NCBI RefSeq assembly: GCF_001263205.1 | Contig: NZ_CP012333.1 | Span: 1,488,001-1,552,000 of the forward strand | Source: Labilithrix luteola | Lineage (GTDB): Bacteria; Myxococcota_A; Polyangia; Polyangiales; Polyangiaceae | DNA length: 64,000 bases | Reading direction: 5' to 3' | Part shown: positions 35,377 through 44,770 of the stretch, piece after piece | Layout: the number at the start of each line of letters is the position of its first letter | Position numbering within the stretch: position 1 is the first letter of the stretch | Program-made: the position numbers and the translations under genes | Notes under the pieces: model-generated | What the model saw: the letters and a program-made list of their open reading frames with translations, nothing else | Told to the model about the DNA's origin: nothing | Databases searched by the model: none

Positions 35377-36102
35377 CTACGGCTTCACGAACACCGCCGA
35401 ACGAACCCTCTGCGCGTAGGGAGACGCAGGCCGCTCGGCGAGAAAACGGGTGGCTTTGGACTGCGCCTCGTCGGTTCGTCCGAGGGCCGCGAGCGCTTGG
35501 ATTTCGAGCGCGTCGATCTCGTCCTGGAAATTGCCCTTGGGGAAACGACGGCGGTACGCCTGAACACGCTCGAGCGTGAGGGCCGGCTGGCGTTCGACGA
35601 ACGATGCGCGCGTGACGTCGACGGCGCGGAGCTCGTCTTCGAGCGTAGGCGTTCCTTGCTGTGCACCAGGAGCTGCGCTCGCGGCCCCCTGGAGACGGCG
35701 CTCGATACGAGGAGCAGCAGCGACGGAAGGCGCACTTGGCAATGCCGTCACGTCGATGCTGGCCATCGGCGCTTCAGCCACGACAGTCGGGCCATTCGCC
35801 ATTTCGACGGCTGCCGCGGGTGCATTCGCCGCGATCGCCGGAACACTCTTTTCCGAAGCGCCCGGCGACGACGGGGCGAACGCATGGACGCCGCCGAGAA
35901 TGCCGATGGCGCCCACGACCATGAGCAACATGCCCGACCACTTGCCGGCACGAAAGCCGCGCGGCGCTTGGCGCGGAGTGGCGGCGACGGTGGAGAGAAT
36001 GCGTGCCTTGGCTTCCGCCGAGCGAGTCGGTGCTTCGGAAGCTGCTGCGCGCAAGAGCGCCGCTGCACGCGGAGAGACGGAGCCCTCGACGAGACGTTTC
36101 AT
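35377..36102 (-). CDS. Membrane-anchored TPR-like protein, putative anti-sigma factor (cassette B, gene 3)
   Basis: A protein of 241 residues: cytoplasmic segment 1-54, transmembrane helix about 55-75, Ala/Pro-rich linker, and a C-terminal helical region with TLERVQAYRRRFPKG and ATRFLAERPASPY, resembling TPR units. The ATG overlaps the sigma stop (ATGA, 36102-36099). No anti-sigma zinc finger or FecR domain is seen; the anti-sigma role rests on coupling and topology. Confidence 0.65.
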   Translation of the reverse strand: MKRLVEGSVSPRAAALLRAAASEAPTRSAEAKARILSTVAATPRQAPRGFRAGKWSGMLLMVVGAIGILGGVHAFAPSSPGASEKSVPAIAANAPAAAVEMANGPTVVAEAPMASIDVTALPSAPSVAAAPRIERRLQGAASAAPGAQQGTPTLEDELRAVDVTRASFVERQPALTLERVQAYRRRFPKGNFQDEIDALEIQALAALGRTDEAQSKATRFLAERPASPYAQRVRSAVFVKP

Positions 36103-36725
36103 CGCGAAAGCGCCTCCTCCGCGTGGGTGTCGCCCTCGGTTCGCGCCAGGAAGATCTCGCGGGCCTTGCGCAGGCGCGAGGCGACCGTGCCGGGCGGAAT
36201 GTCGAGGGTCTCTGCGATTTCGGACATCGTGAACTGCTCGAGCTCGAACAAGACGAAGACGGCCCTCAGGGTTTCGGGCATGTCCTCGAGGATGGCGTGG
36301 AGCTGCGCGAGGGCTTCGGCGGTCTCGGCACTCTGCTCGGGCGTACGCTCGTCGAGCATGCCGAATTCGAGCACCGCGTCGTCGCTCACCTCGCGACGGC
36401 GCTGGGTGCTCCGGCGCATGTGGGAAGCGACGAACATGCACGTGCGGAAGAGAAACCCGAGCTCGTGCTTGATCTCGTGGACGCGGTCGGCGGCGACCAG
36501 GAAGACCTCCTGGACGACGTCGTCCAGATCCGCGGATCGCACCCCCAGACGCCGAGCGCTTCGCCAGACGAAGTCGTAGTGGTCGTTGACGAGGCGCTCG
36601 ATGTGCACCTTTGTACGCATGTCCGCCGCGCGCTCCCGCGTCGGGGTCGACGACGAGGGCGTCACGAGAGCCTTCTCTGCGCGCCCCAGCAGGAGGGGGT
36701 CGGCGATGTGCTCGACGGACGGCAT
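36099..36725 (-). CDS. ECF RNA polymerase sigma factor (cassette B, gene 2)
   Basis: A protein of 208 residues from the ATG at 36725; an internal ATG at 36620 would remove an unconserved N-terminus and give a more typical 173 residues. Region 2 has DDVVQEVFLVAADR, and region 4 has LEQFTMSEIAETLDIPPGTV with SRLRKARE. It sits between the outer-membrane-like gene and the TPR-like gene, as in the other cassettes, and overlaps the latter. Confidence 0.9.
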   Translation of the reverse strand: MPSVEHIADPLLLGRAEKALVTPSSSTPTRERAADMRTKVHIERLVNDHYDFVWRSARRLGVRSADLDDVVQEVFLVAADRVHEIKHELGFLFRTCMFVASHMRRSTQRRREVSDDAVLEFGMLDERTPEQSAETAEALAQLHAILEDMPETLRAVFVLFELEQFTMSEIAETLDIPPGTVASRLRKAREIFLARTEGDTHAEEALSR

Positions 36726-36808
36726 TTCCGTCTAGAACCCGGAAACGCAGAAACTGATCGAGGCGACTCCAAAATTTTCCCCACGCCGAACACGCCCAGG
36801 TTTTTTCC

Positions 36809-37845
36809 CTAGAAAAGGCGTGCCCAGATGCGAAAACCTACGCCCGCCGTGATGGCCACCGACGGTATGCGATAAACGGTACGCTCTGGTTCGGCGACGA
36901 AGAAGCTGGCGCGTGTGAGCGGAAAAAGAACGCCCACCTCCGCCTCGAGCGAGAGCCAGTCGAGCAGGAGCCAGCCCGGCCGTAGGGTTGCGCTCGGGGC
37001 GTACCAGGCGGTGGTGGTCCCCCGGCACGTGGCAGGTCGCGCGTGGTCGCACGCAGCCACCCGAGGTCGAGCCCGGCGCAGGCCCCCACCGTCAGCGGAA
37101 CACGTTCGATGAGCGCACAGGCCTCGGGCCGAAACGTCTCGAAGCGAACCGTCGCCACCCCGCCATGGGGAGGACGATCGACGAGCTCGGCAAAGCCCCA
37201 AGACACACGTAGCTCAGGCGCAAGCCGAGTTCCGGGACCGAGCCGCGCCACCTCGGCATGAACGCGAGCTCCCCACGCCGACGACGGGTTGAAGATCGCA
37301 TTCGCGCTCACGCCCGATCCCCAATACCAGTGCTGACGAGGACCTCCGCCCACGGCCGGCGCCGTGACCGGCAACGGGGCGGGCCTTCGCGACGTCGGCG
37401 GCGCCTCGACGACGGGAGGCGTCTCGACCACGGCGGACGAGGGCGGCGCCTCCTCCTCGCGCTGGCGCTCCGCCGGATCGAGAGCAATCGCCACGAACAC
37501 GGCGAGCGCGGTGCTCACGACGTCGCAGGTCGGGCCGCCGATCTCGCGCGTGCTGAGACGCGTCCCCTTTCGCTCGACGTCGAGCCGCCCGCGGTATCCG
37601 CCGGCAACGCGCTCGATGCGAACGTCGAAGGATCGGTCGTCGGCGGCCGACCATCCCCTCGGGGCACGCTCTCGAATGGCGCTCAGAAGCACATCACGAC
37701 GCGGGCACTCGCTGGGCGCATGGTAGCGAAGATCGAGCTCGTTCCCGGTCTCCGGCGCCGCTTGAGCGCGAGCGCGGGCGCCCTGCAAAACAAGCGCGCC
37801 GAACACGAGCACGCCGACTCCGCGCTGTGTCAGGGCCCGCACCAT
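36809..37845 (-). pseudogene. Outer-membrane-like protein with conserved N-terminal domain, frameshifted (cassette B, gene 1)
   Basis: From the ATG at 37845 the frame encodes a signal peptide (ending ARAQA), the conserved marks ECPRRDVLL and TCDVVSTALAVFVAIALDP, a Pro-rich linker and the first strands. Then it runs into an Arg/Ser-rich tail ending at 36838. The expected C-terminus is found in another frame (WLLLDWLSLEAEVG, then VAITAGVGFRIW) ending at a TAG at 36809. The two frames would be joined by one extra base in the five-C run at 37019-37023. This is either a real frameshift or a homopolymer sequencing error. Corrected, the product would be about 345 residues, in line with 353-369 in A, C and D. 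Confidence 0.7.
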
Positions 37846-37896
37846 TCCGGCCCGTCACAGTACCCCGAGGACCGCCCCCCGCGAAGCGCTCACCGC

Positions 37897-38466
37897 TCAC
37901 CGCGCTTCGAGTCGATGGATCACGTCGGAGCAGCGTCGGTCGCTCTCCGCGAAGGTCGGGACGGCGCCACTGCACGTGAAGCCAACGACCGCGCCAGCCT
38001 TCTTCGCGACCCAGAGCTTGTTGCGCACCGGACCGGTCGGCCCGATCATGGAGAACGAGAGCGTCTTCCAATCGAGCCCCGCGAACGAGTCGTCGTCCCA
38101 GCGGATGCTCTCGAGCGCTCCCCACTTCTGGCGCTTCTGATCGAGCATTCGATCGAGCGTGGATTCGAGGTTCACGTCGTGCTCGTCGGGGGCGAGGCCG
38201 TAGCCACCGAGCACGGTGTTCGTGTCTTTCTGCTGGAAGAGGAAGTCGCTCCCGGGCTGTGCGGGAACGTCGAGGCGCATCCAGATCTCGGGCAGCGACA
38301 TCTCGAGCTTCAGCGCCTTCGACACGACGCGACGCCCATCGACGTGGAACGACGGATCCGTGGATGCGGATGCGCTCGATCCGCGCGCGGCCCCCAAGAC
38401 GGAGGCCAGGACGCTGAGCGCCGCGACTCCGACGCCGACCGCGCCGACCACCTTCCAGCTTCGCAC
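37897..38466 (-). CDS. Hypothetical exported or membrane-anchored protein
   Basis: A protein of 189 residues with an N-terminal hydrophobic segment (about 8-28) that may be a signal peptide or anchor. The rest has the look of a PsbP/DcrB-like or lipoprotein-associated fold: ALKLEMSLPEIWMRLD, then an internal stretch ending in a C-x(18-20)-C pair (FTCSGA and RRCSDV). I do not recognise a family. It lies six bases after the GrpB-like gene and 51 bp before the cassette B first gene, all on the same strand, so co-transcription is possible. Confidence 0.55.
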   Translation of the reverse strand: MRSWKVVGAVGVGVAALSVLASVLGAARGSSASASTDPSFHVDGRRVVSKALKLEMSLPEIWMRLDVPAQPGSDFLFQQKDTNTVLGGYGLAPDEHDVNLESTLDRMLDQKRQKWGALESIRWDDDSFAGLDWKTLSFSMIGPTGPVRNKLWVAKKAGAVVGFTCSGAVPTFAESDRRCSDVIHRLEAR

Positions 38467-38472
38467 GACGGC

Positions 38473-39036
38473 CTAGGTGCGGGCCGCGCGGGCGCGGGCC
38501 AGGATCTCGTGGACGATCTCCGTCTTGGCGTCGGCGTAGTTCTGCATGAAGCGCCACTCCCGCTTCGCGAGCTCGCGCTTGTTCGCGGCGTAGAGCTCGC
38601 GCTCCTCGGCATTCGTGCGCAGCCAGTCGCGGAAGAGGAGCATCTGGTCGATCTCCGTGCAGCCTTCGGGGAAGACGTGGAGGTTGACGTCCGTGTCCGG
38701 GCCTTTGAAGAGTCGATGCTCGAACCAGTCCGGTTCGCGAATGCGGAGCACGTAGCCCGCCGCTTCCATCGGAGGCACGTAGGCCGACTCGTCGGCCGAA
38801 TTCGGCACGGCGAGAATCATGTCGATGATGGGCTTGGCCGGGAGGCTGGGTACCGACGTTGAGCCGGCGTGCTCGAGGAGGCGCACGCGGTCACCGAGAA
38901 TGCTTCGAATCCTCGCATCCTCACGCGCGAAGAGCGACGGCCACGCCGAATCGTAGTCGACCACCACGATCTGGCTCGTCAGCGGCTTCAGTTCGCCGAT
39001 GGTGTAGGCGCGAATTTCCTCTTCCGTCTTGGCCAT
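38473..39036 (-). CDS. GrpB family (UPF0157) nucleotidyltransferase-like protein
   Basis: A protein of 187 residues from the ATG at 39036; a GTG at 39051 is possible. It contains VVVDYDSAWPSLFARE, LLEHAGSTSVPSLPAKPIIDM with the GS and acidic residues of a nucleotidyltransferase-like core, and LFKGPDTDVNLHVF, which define the GrpB/UPF0157 family. The family is thought to include tRNA CCA-like or other nucleotidyltransferase folds, but its function is not settled. It separates cassettes B and C. Confidence 0.88.
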   Translation of the reverse strand: MAKTEEEIRAYTIGELKPLTSQIVVVDYDSAWPSLFAREDARIRSILGDRVRLLEHAGSTSVPSLPAKPIIDMILAVPNSADESAYVPPMEAAGYVLRIREPDWFEHRLFKGPDTDVNLHVFPEGCTEIDQMLLFRDWLRTNAEERELYAANKRELAKREWRFMQNYADAKTEIVHEILARARAART

Positions 39037-39080
39037 GCCTCCCCTTGGCACGGGCTCGGCACGGCTTCAAGGCGGCCCCT

Positions 39081-39101
39081 CGGTCGGCTGCAGCCCGACC
39101 G
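39081..39101 (-). terminator. Hairpin directly after cassette C
   Basis: CGGTCGG (39081-39087) and CCGACCG (39095-39101) form a 7-bp GC stem with a 7-nt loop, touching the last stop codon of cassette C (39102-39104). No T-run follows on the minus strand. It fits a transcript-end structure. Confidence 0.4.
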
Positions 39102-40874
39102 TTACTTGACCGGTATCTCCACCTTCGTGATGGGCCGGCTCCCGGTGCCGCCGGCATAGCCGTAGCTGGCGTAGTCGCCGGTGCCCCAGACGGTCAGCGA
39201 GAAAGGACCGTCGCTCTTCGCCTCGTGACGCCCGGGGCCGCATACGCCTGTCGCCGATGCGAAGTTCTTCGTGAGATCGACCCACGCATATTCGAACTCG
39301 CCGCCCTTGCCGAGCGGAGCGAACCCACCGACCTCACCCACGCAATCGAGCTCGACAGGCATGAATCCCTTGTCGGTCTTCCGCCGCACGAGCGTCAGGG
39401 TGCTATTCGGGTACGTGTAGTCCGCAAAGAACACGTAGTGATCGAGGTATTGCTCGGCCGGTACGACATTCACGAAGTCCGGGTCGCCATCGGACGTTCC
39501 GCTTTTGGCATAGTTGGCGCCGGTCATGTAGTGCGCGGCATAGAACGGATGATCCGCGTCCTGGCTGCGCACCAGCACGAGCTGGTCGGTCATGAAGGTG
39601 GCGACCTGTCCGGCATCGAGCGTCTCGGGCGCGCCCAGGGGTCTCGCTGGATCGTACGAGAGGACCGTACCGGAGGCTGCTCCTACGAGGCGGTACGGCA
39701 CGTTCTCGAGCCGCGCGCCCTCGCGCGAATGATAGGGAACCAAGGCATAGGACGAGCCCCACTGCGAGATCGGCGCGATCTGCTGCTGGAGTGCGTCGCA
39801 CGCATCGAAGTCCTTGCTCGGCATTCGCGTGCAGCGATTCCCTCCGAACATCCCAATCGGCTTGTCGGACTCGATGGCGCTGCCTGTCAGCTCCTCGACC
39901 TGGACGATCTGCAATACCTCGCCGCGCCCCAGCTTCCAGGTCAGCAGCTGCCCCGCCGCGCCGCCGACCAGTCCGTTTCCGTCGGCCACGTCGACCTTCG
40001 GACGAATTCGAACTTCGGTATCCGGCTCGGTAGCAACCACCTGGAGCGTTGGATATCCGAAGACGTGGTAGCTCGGATCGGAGATGTACGTCCACGCGTT
40101 GATGGCGAGGTAATTCGTGCTCCAAGCCGACGTCGGCAGGAGGAGGGTGGCGGTCGGAAAGTACGTCGAAGCGCCGCCGTATGGATAAATGGAATATGCG
40201 CTTACGGGTGCATCGGTGGTGATCGAGAAGGCCTTCGTGCGGCCGGTGCCATGGTAGCTGGGATCGCGATCGTAGGCCCCCACGGCTCCGGCAGGGCACC
40301 GCGAGAAGTACGCGTCACCGCTCGCGGCTTGCTGTTGCGAGAGGAAGACGACGGCGACCTCTCCGGACGGAAGTGGGCCGTCGAGCTTGGTATACGTGGG
40401 AGTCGTCCCCTTCATTTCGACCGTGAAGATCGACTGGGAGAGATCGAGCGGACTCTCACCAAACGCGGCGGTGACGTTGACCGGGCGATCCCACGTATTC
40501 GCCACCATGGCCGCGAAGCAGGAGCCCTGACCGTAGATCTCGTCGGGTGGAAGGGTCCAGAAATGGCAGCCGGCCGAGCCCTTCGAGACCTCCGCCGCGG
40601 TACAAGCATCGACGCACGCCCCATCGGCGCAGCCTTTGCCTTTGCCGCACTCCTCCACCACGTCGCCGGTGCAGTTCGACAGCACCTTCTTCATGTCGCG
40701 CGAGCAGACGAGCCCTTCGCAGGAGGACGCGTCGAGCGGTCCGGCCTCGCTTGGAAGGATCTTGTCGGGTTGCGTCTCCGCGAATTTCCGGTCGCTGCTG
40801 GCACACGCGATCGTCGTGATGCCCAGAGCGAGAATGGAACCGCATATCCCTGACCAAGAGCGACGACTCATCAT
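39102..40874 (-). CDS. IgGFc-binding-like lipoprotein (cassette C, gene 8)
   Basis: A protein of 590 residues from the first of two ATGs (40874, 40871). The lipobox is ITTIAC. A Cys-rich lead (VCSRDM, ECGKGKGC) is followed by the domain with YGGASTYFPTATLLLPTSAW, KPIGMFGGNRC and APISQWGSSY, and the end SYGYAGGTGSRP. It lies 13 bases after the RCC1 gene. Family call as for cassettes A and B; ligand unknown. Confidence 0.8.
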   Translation of the reverse strand: MMSRRSWSGICGSILALGITTIACASSDRKFAETQPDKILPSEAGPLDASSCEGLVCSRDMKKVLSNCTGDVVEECGKGKGCADGACVDACTAAEVSKGSAGCHFWTLPPDEIYGQGSCFAAMVANTWDRPVNVTAAFGESPLDLSQSIFTVEMKGTTPTYTKLDGPLPSGEVAVVFLSQQQAASGDAYFSRCPAGAVGAYDRDPSYHGTGRTKAFSITTDAPVSAYSIYPYGGASTYFPTATLLLPTSAWSTNYLAINAWTYISDPSYHVFGYPTLQVVATEPDTEVRIRPKVDVADGNGLVGGAAGQLLTWKLGRGEVLQIVQVEELTGSAIESDKPIGMFGGNRCTRMPSKDFDACDALQQQIAPISQWGSSYALVPYHSREGARLENVPYRLVGAASGTVLSYDPARPLGAPETLDAGQVATFMTDQLVLVRSQDADHPFYAAHYMTGANYAKSGTSDGDPDFVNVVPAEQYLDHYVFFADYTYPNSTLTLVRRKTDKGFMPVELDCVGEVGGFAPLGKGGEFEYAWVDLTKNFASATGVCGPGRHEAKSDGPFSLTVWGTGDYASYGYAGGTGSRPITKVEIPVK

Positions 40875-40887
40875 TCGCGTACAGCTT

Positions 40888-42258
40888 TCAATCGAAGTGG
40901 ACCGTCACAGGCACCGGATGGCGCTGCTCGTCCGCGGTTCCTTGCCCGAGCTCACCGAAGGAATTGCTTCCCCAGCACTGAACGGTGCCGCCCTGGATAA
41001 GCGCACACGTCGTCGACTGACCGACGGCGACGCTCACGACGCGTCCGGCAAGACCTTTGGTCTCGACCATCCCTCGTGACGAGAGCGGCGCCTCCGCGTC
41101 CGTATCTCCGGTACCGCTCTGGCCCTTGTCGTCAGCTCCGCAGCACTGGACAGTTCCGTCATCCATGCGCACGCACGTGCGGAAGTAGCTGACGCCGACC
41201 TGCTGCGGGCGCGCATCCCCCTTGGTCCTGATCTCGACCGGGCTGCGCGCTGCGTCAGCGACTCCCGTGCATGCCGCCTGGCCGTCGCGTCCCCAGCAAT
41301 AGAGATGTCCGTCGGCGACGGCGCAAATATGGGTGAGCGTGGCCGAGGCACTGCCCACGTTGGACAGGCCGGCGACGGACACGGGAATGGGGCCGGGATA
41401 CGCCACCATCTCCGTCGAACTGCCCCACGTGTAAAGCTGCCCGTCGTCGCCGATCGCGAACGCGACGGACCCCTCGGCCGACTGAGGCATCGATGCGCCG
41501 CCCGCGCGAACGACCTTCGGACAACCGCGCGTTCCGGGCGTACAACCCGCGGAAAAGTCCGTGAGGCCTGGACCGAGGTACACCCCAGTCTCCTTTCCGC
41601 GAGCGAGTTGATCGGAGTCGTTGCCTCCCCAGGCCCAGAGCTCGCCCGTCTCCTTGACCGCAAAGACAGCGCCGCGCATCGCGACGGCAACGTGGACGAC
41701 ACCGGTGATTTTGGCAGTCGTCGGGTCGTGTGGAACCGAGTCCTCCCAGGGCGGTTCGGTGGGAATTGCGCCGCCGTAGTTCGACCCCCAGCACTGCACC
41801 GTCCCGTCGTCGTGGCGCGCGCAATTCGTGTCTTCGCCCGACGCCACCTGCATGACGTTCGAGAGGCCCATCGACCTCGGCGCGAAGACCGGCGGCGTCC
41901 CCGCGTCGACGTTACCGAAGGCAAGGAACGCCTGACCCCAGCAGTGCACTGTGTGATCGGAGAGGAGCGCGCAGAAGTGGTTGTCGCCCGCCGTGATCTG
42001 CGTGACGCAGGGATTGGCGGTGCAGGTGACCACTTCGTCCGAGCCGTCGAAGGGCTCGCGTGCGTCCGCAGCCGCGTCCGTCTCGACGGGCGGCCCGCTG
42101 TCAGGCAAATTCGCGGTCGCCTCGGGAGCCGCGTCTTCGTTCGCGATGAACGCGCGTGCCGGTTCGTCGCTGCTGCACGCGGCGAGCGAGACGAGGGCGG
42201 ACGCCACTCCGCCGAGCGTCGCAGTAGCGAGGGAGAAGAATCGATATCGGCGCATCAT
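40888..42258 (-). CDS. RCC1-repeat lipoprotein (cassette C, gene 7)
   Basis: A protein of 456 residues. The ATG at 42258 has GAGGA six bases upstream; a GTG at 42273 overlaps the previous stop. The lipobox is VSLAAC. The lead-in NPCVTQITAGDNHFCALL is followed by RCC1-type repeats with CWGSNYGG, YCWGRDGQ and the final CWGSNSFGELGQGTADE. Same order and length as the copies in A and B. Confidence 0.82.
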   Translation of the reverse strand: MMRRYRFFSLATATLGGVASALVSLAACSSDEPARAFIANEDAAPEATANLPDSGPPVETDAAADAREPFDGSDEVVTCTANPCVTQITAGDNHFCALLSDHTVHCWGQAFLAFGNVDAGTPPVFAPRSMGLSNVMQVASGEDTNCARHDDGTVQCWGSNYGGAIPTEPPWEDSVPHDPTTAKITGVVHVAVAMRGAVFAVKETGELWAWGGNDSDQLARGKETGVYLGPGLTDFSAGCTPGTRGCPKVVRAGGASMPQSAEGSVAFAIGDDGQLYTWGSSTEMVAYPGPIPVSVAGLSNVGSASATLTHICAVADGHLYCWGRDGQAACTGVADAARSPVEIRTKGDARPQQVGVSYFRTCVRMDDGTVQCCGADDKGQSGTGDTDAEAPLSSRGMVETKGLAGRVVSVAVGQSTTCALIQGGTVQCWGSNSFGELGQGTADEQRHPVPVTVHFD

Positions 42259-42269
42259 GACATTCCTCG

Positions 42270-43559
42270 TCACGGGCTGACTTTCAGGGATTTGCGGAGC
42301 GCAATCTCGGAACCGACGATCCACAAATCGTCACCGGGTTTGCCCCACATGCCCATGAGCGAAGCCGTGCTCGGCAACGCGTCGAGGGTCAGCGTCATGA
42401 GCGTCATGCGCGTCCCGTCCCAGTGGCGAAGTTGGCCCGAATCACCGCCAAGATAGACGTCGTCCGGGCGCGCTCCCCAGATCGCTCGCGTGTAGAGTAT
42501 ATTTGCACATCCCACTTGCCCAAAGCACGTGCCGAGCGTGCCTTTTGCCCAATCGAAGCCGTCGGTCTTGGACTTGCCGCGGAAGTAAGCGTCGAAGGAC
42601 GCAGTGTTGGTCGCGTCGCTTCCGGCAATCCAGACGTCGTTCGGAGTCACCGACCGCACCGCCGTGAGCTCGGAGCCCAAGTAAGGAGTCGTCTCGAACG
42701 TGGGACTGCCGGCCTGGCTCCAGGTGCCGTCGGGGAGACGGTGCAGCGCCGTGGTGCCCGCTCCGTTGTTGCAGACGGAGTTCGCGCTGCACCCGTTGTC
42801 TTCGTTTCCACCAATCCAGACGTCGGCCGCGCTCGTGCCCCACACCTTGCGGAAGGCCATGGGCCGCGAAGAGATCGGATCGACATCCCATCCATCGGCG
42901 CCGCCGCTGCCTGCGCCCGCATAGTGGAGGATCTTGCCGTCGAACGAGAACCGATTCGTGCTCGAAGCGGCCCACACGTCGTTCGCTCCGGAGCCCCACA
43001 AAGAAACGATCGCGTCGCCGCGCACCTTGGTCCACGTCAGCGAATCCGACGTGGCGCCGGTGCCGTGGTAGAGGCCGTCGCGACCGCCCACCCAGAGATC
43101 GGTCGGACCGCTTCCCCAGATCGCGGAGAGACGTTTCGCGGCGAGCGTCTGCTTCGTCCAGGCCTTGCCGTCCCATCGCAAGAGGACGGCGCCGGCATCG
43201 AGCGAGGTCTTGTCGTCGGCGCCAACGGCCCAGACGATTCCCGTTCCGTCGCCCCACACGTCCGCGAGCCACGACTTCGCCGGCAGCTCGGTGTGACAGA
43301 AACCGTCGTTCGAGCACGTGCGAACGTCCGCATCGGCGTCGCCTCCCGCATCGCCACGAGAAGCGTCCGCATCGGAGGCCGCCTCCGCGCTCGCTTCGGG
43401 CACCACAGATCCGGCCTCCCCAGCGTCGAGCCCGGTATTTCCGGTCTCCGGTGTGCTCCCGGAGTCATCGTCCCCACTCGAACAGGCGATCGCGGGAAGG
43501 AGCGCCGTCGCGCCGAGCACGACGGCCAAAACGGCAGTTCGTTCAGACACGCGGTTCAT
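42270..43559 (-). CDS. Beta-propeller-like lipoprotein B (cassette C, gene 6)
   Basis: A protein of 429 residues; the ATG at 43559 overlaps the previous stop. The lipobox is LPAIAC. An Asp/Ala-rich linker leads to NDGFCHTELP, then blades with AIWGSGPTDLWVGG, VWGTSAADVWIGG and AIWGARPDDVYLGG. A small Cys cluster (NGCSANSVCNN) sits in the middle, similar in position to that of cassette A. Function unknown. Confidence 0.75.
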   Translation of the reverse strand: MNRVSERTAVLAVVLGATALLPAIACSSGDDDSGSTPETGNTGLDAGEAGSVVPEASAEAASDADASRGDAGGDADADVRTCSNDGFCHTELPAKSWLADVWGDGTGIVWAVGADDKTSLDAGAVLLRWDGKAWTKQTLAAKRLSAIWGSGPTDLWVGGRDGLYHGTGATSDSLTWTKVRGDAIVSLWGSGANDVWAASSTNRFSFDGKILHYAGAGSGGADGWDVDPISSRPMAFRKVWGTSAADVWIGGNEDNGCSANSVCNNGAGTTALHRLPDGTWSQAGSPTFETTPYLGSELTAVRSVTPNDVWIAGSDATNTASFDAYFRGKSKTDGFDWAKGTLGTCFGQVGCANILYTRAIWGARPDDVYLGGDSGQLRHWDGTRMTLMTLTLDALPSTASLMGMWGKPGDDLWIVGSEIALRKSLKVSP

Positions 43560-44770
43560 TTCGTCTTCGCTCCGGTGAAGTGGAGAGCCACGCCGGTACC
43601 AACCACCCAAACGTCGTTCGGACCGCTTCCCCAAACGCCGAGGAGGTCCGGCTTCGGACCGAGCGGGAAGGTCGCGGTCGCCTGCGTCCATTCCGCACCG
43701 TTCCAGTGGAGAAGCGTGCCTGCATCACCGACGGCCCAGATGTCCTTGGCCGACGAGCCCCAGACGGCACGCAGATCGCGTGTGGTGGGCGAAGAAACGA
43801 TCTGCCAGCGCTGTTTGCTGTCGTTCGTCCAATGACGAATCGTTCCTTGGTCTCCGACCACCCAGACGTCGTCCGAGCTCGTTCCCCAGAGCGCACGCAG
43901 ATCGGCCTGGGTGAGGGTCGATTTGACGATCGACCATTCCTCGGCGCCGCCGCTGCCGACGGGTCCCTTCGAGTGCCTCATTCCTCCGGACGGACCGGCA
44001 ACCCAGACATCATTGGCGCTCGTGCCCCAGATCGCATTCACCGCGAGGCACGGGGGCTCGCGGCAGAACGTCGAAGCCGCGCTCCAGTCCGAATCCGTGC
44101 CCGAGTCCGGCCCTCGGTAACGCCACATGCTGTCAGGCCCGATGAAGATCGTCCTGTCGCCGCCGACGAATACCGCGTCAGGCCCACTTCCCCAGACGGC
44201 ATTGAGCACGCCGCCCATACGGTTCGTGGGATCCGTCGGATCGAGGGGGCCCGTGAGCCCGAACGTCGCCGTGCCGCTCTGGAAGCCGTTTCCGTGCAGG
44301 ATGACGTTATCGGCCGCGACGATCCAGATGTCGTGAGCCGAACTTCCCCAGACGGCGCGCAGCGTCTCCTTCCGCCCCGAGTCGATCTTGCTCCACTGCG
44401 TGCCGTCCCACCGGACGATGGCTCCGGCGGAGCCGACGGCCCAGACGTCATTCGCCGAGGAGCCCCATACGGAGGTGAGCGCGTAGCGCGCGTCGATGTT
44501 CGTGGGGACGGCGCAGAAGTCGGCCTGGTCGCAGCCGAGCACCTCGGTCGTGCAGCCCGCATCATCCGTGCAACCGGCATCGGCCGCATCGGCTCCGGAA
44601 TCCACCTCGTTCGACGAGTCCGGCGCGCTGGCATCCGGAATCGTCGTTGTGTCTTGGGGAATGGGAGAGGCTTCGTCGGACGCCGCGCAGCTCACGGCGA
44701 CAAACGAACCAGCCGTACACGCCAGGATCGCCAGCACCGGCAATTTGGTAGTCGAGAGCGAGAGCTTCAT
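43556..44770 (-). CDS. Beta-propeller-like lipoprotein A (cassette C, gene 5)
   Basis: A protein of 404 residues; the ATG at 44770 overlaps the Cys-rich gene stop. The lipobox is FVAVSC. The Cys segment LGCDQADFCAV matches the cassette A one (VDCAAVDFCAV). At least seven blades carry WGSSANDVWAVG-type motifs and end GVWGSGPNDVWVVG. It is predicted to be displayed on the cell surface like its paralogues. Confidence 0.78.
   Translation of the reverse strand: MKLSLSTTKLPVLAILACTAGSFVAVSCAASDEASPIPQDTTTIPDASAPDSSNEVDSGADAADAGCTDDAGCTTEVLGCDQADFCAVPTNIDARYALTSVWGSSANDVWAVGSAGAIVRWDGTQWSKIDSGRKETLRAVWGSSAHDIWIVAADNVILHGNGFQSGTATFGLTGPLDPTDPTNRMGGVLNAVWGSGPDAVFVGGDRTIFIGPDSMWRYRGPDSGTDSDWSAASTFCREPPCLAVNAIWGTSANDVWVAGPSGGMRHSKGPVGSGGAEEWSIVKSTLTQADLRALWGTSSDDVWVVGDQGTIRHWTNDSKQRWQIVSSPTTRDLRAVWGSSAKDIWAVGDAGTLLHWNGAEWTQATATFPLGPKPDLLGVWGSGPNDVWVVGTGVALHFTGAKTK

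Noticed and set aside
34144..36579. About 810-codon plus-strand frame across the cassette B Cys-rich, TPR-like and sigma genes
   Set aside because: The minus-strand genes have matched paralogues; the plus frame has none.
36771..36810. AAAACCTGGG-type sequence upstream of the cassette B sigma gene, also before the cassette C sigma gene (47325-47340)
   Set aside because: Spacing to a plausible -10 does not fit an ECF promoter and it is missing before the A and D sigma genes; a 10-bp match is weak.
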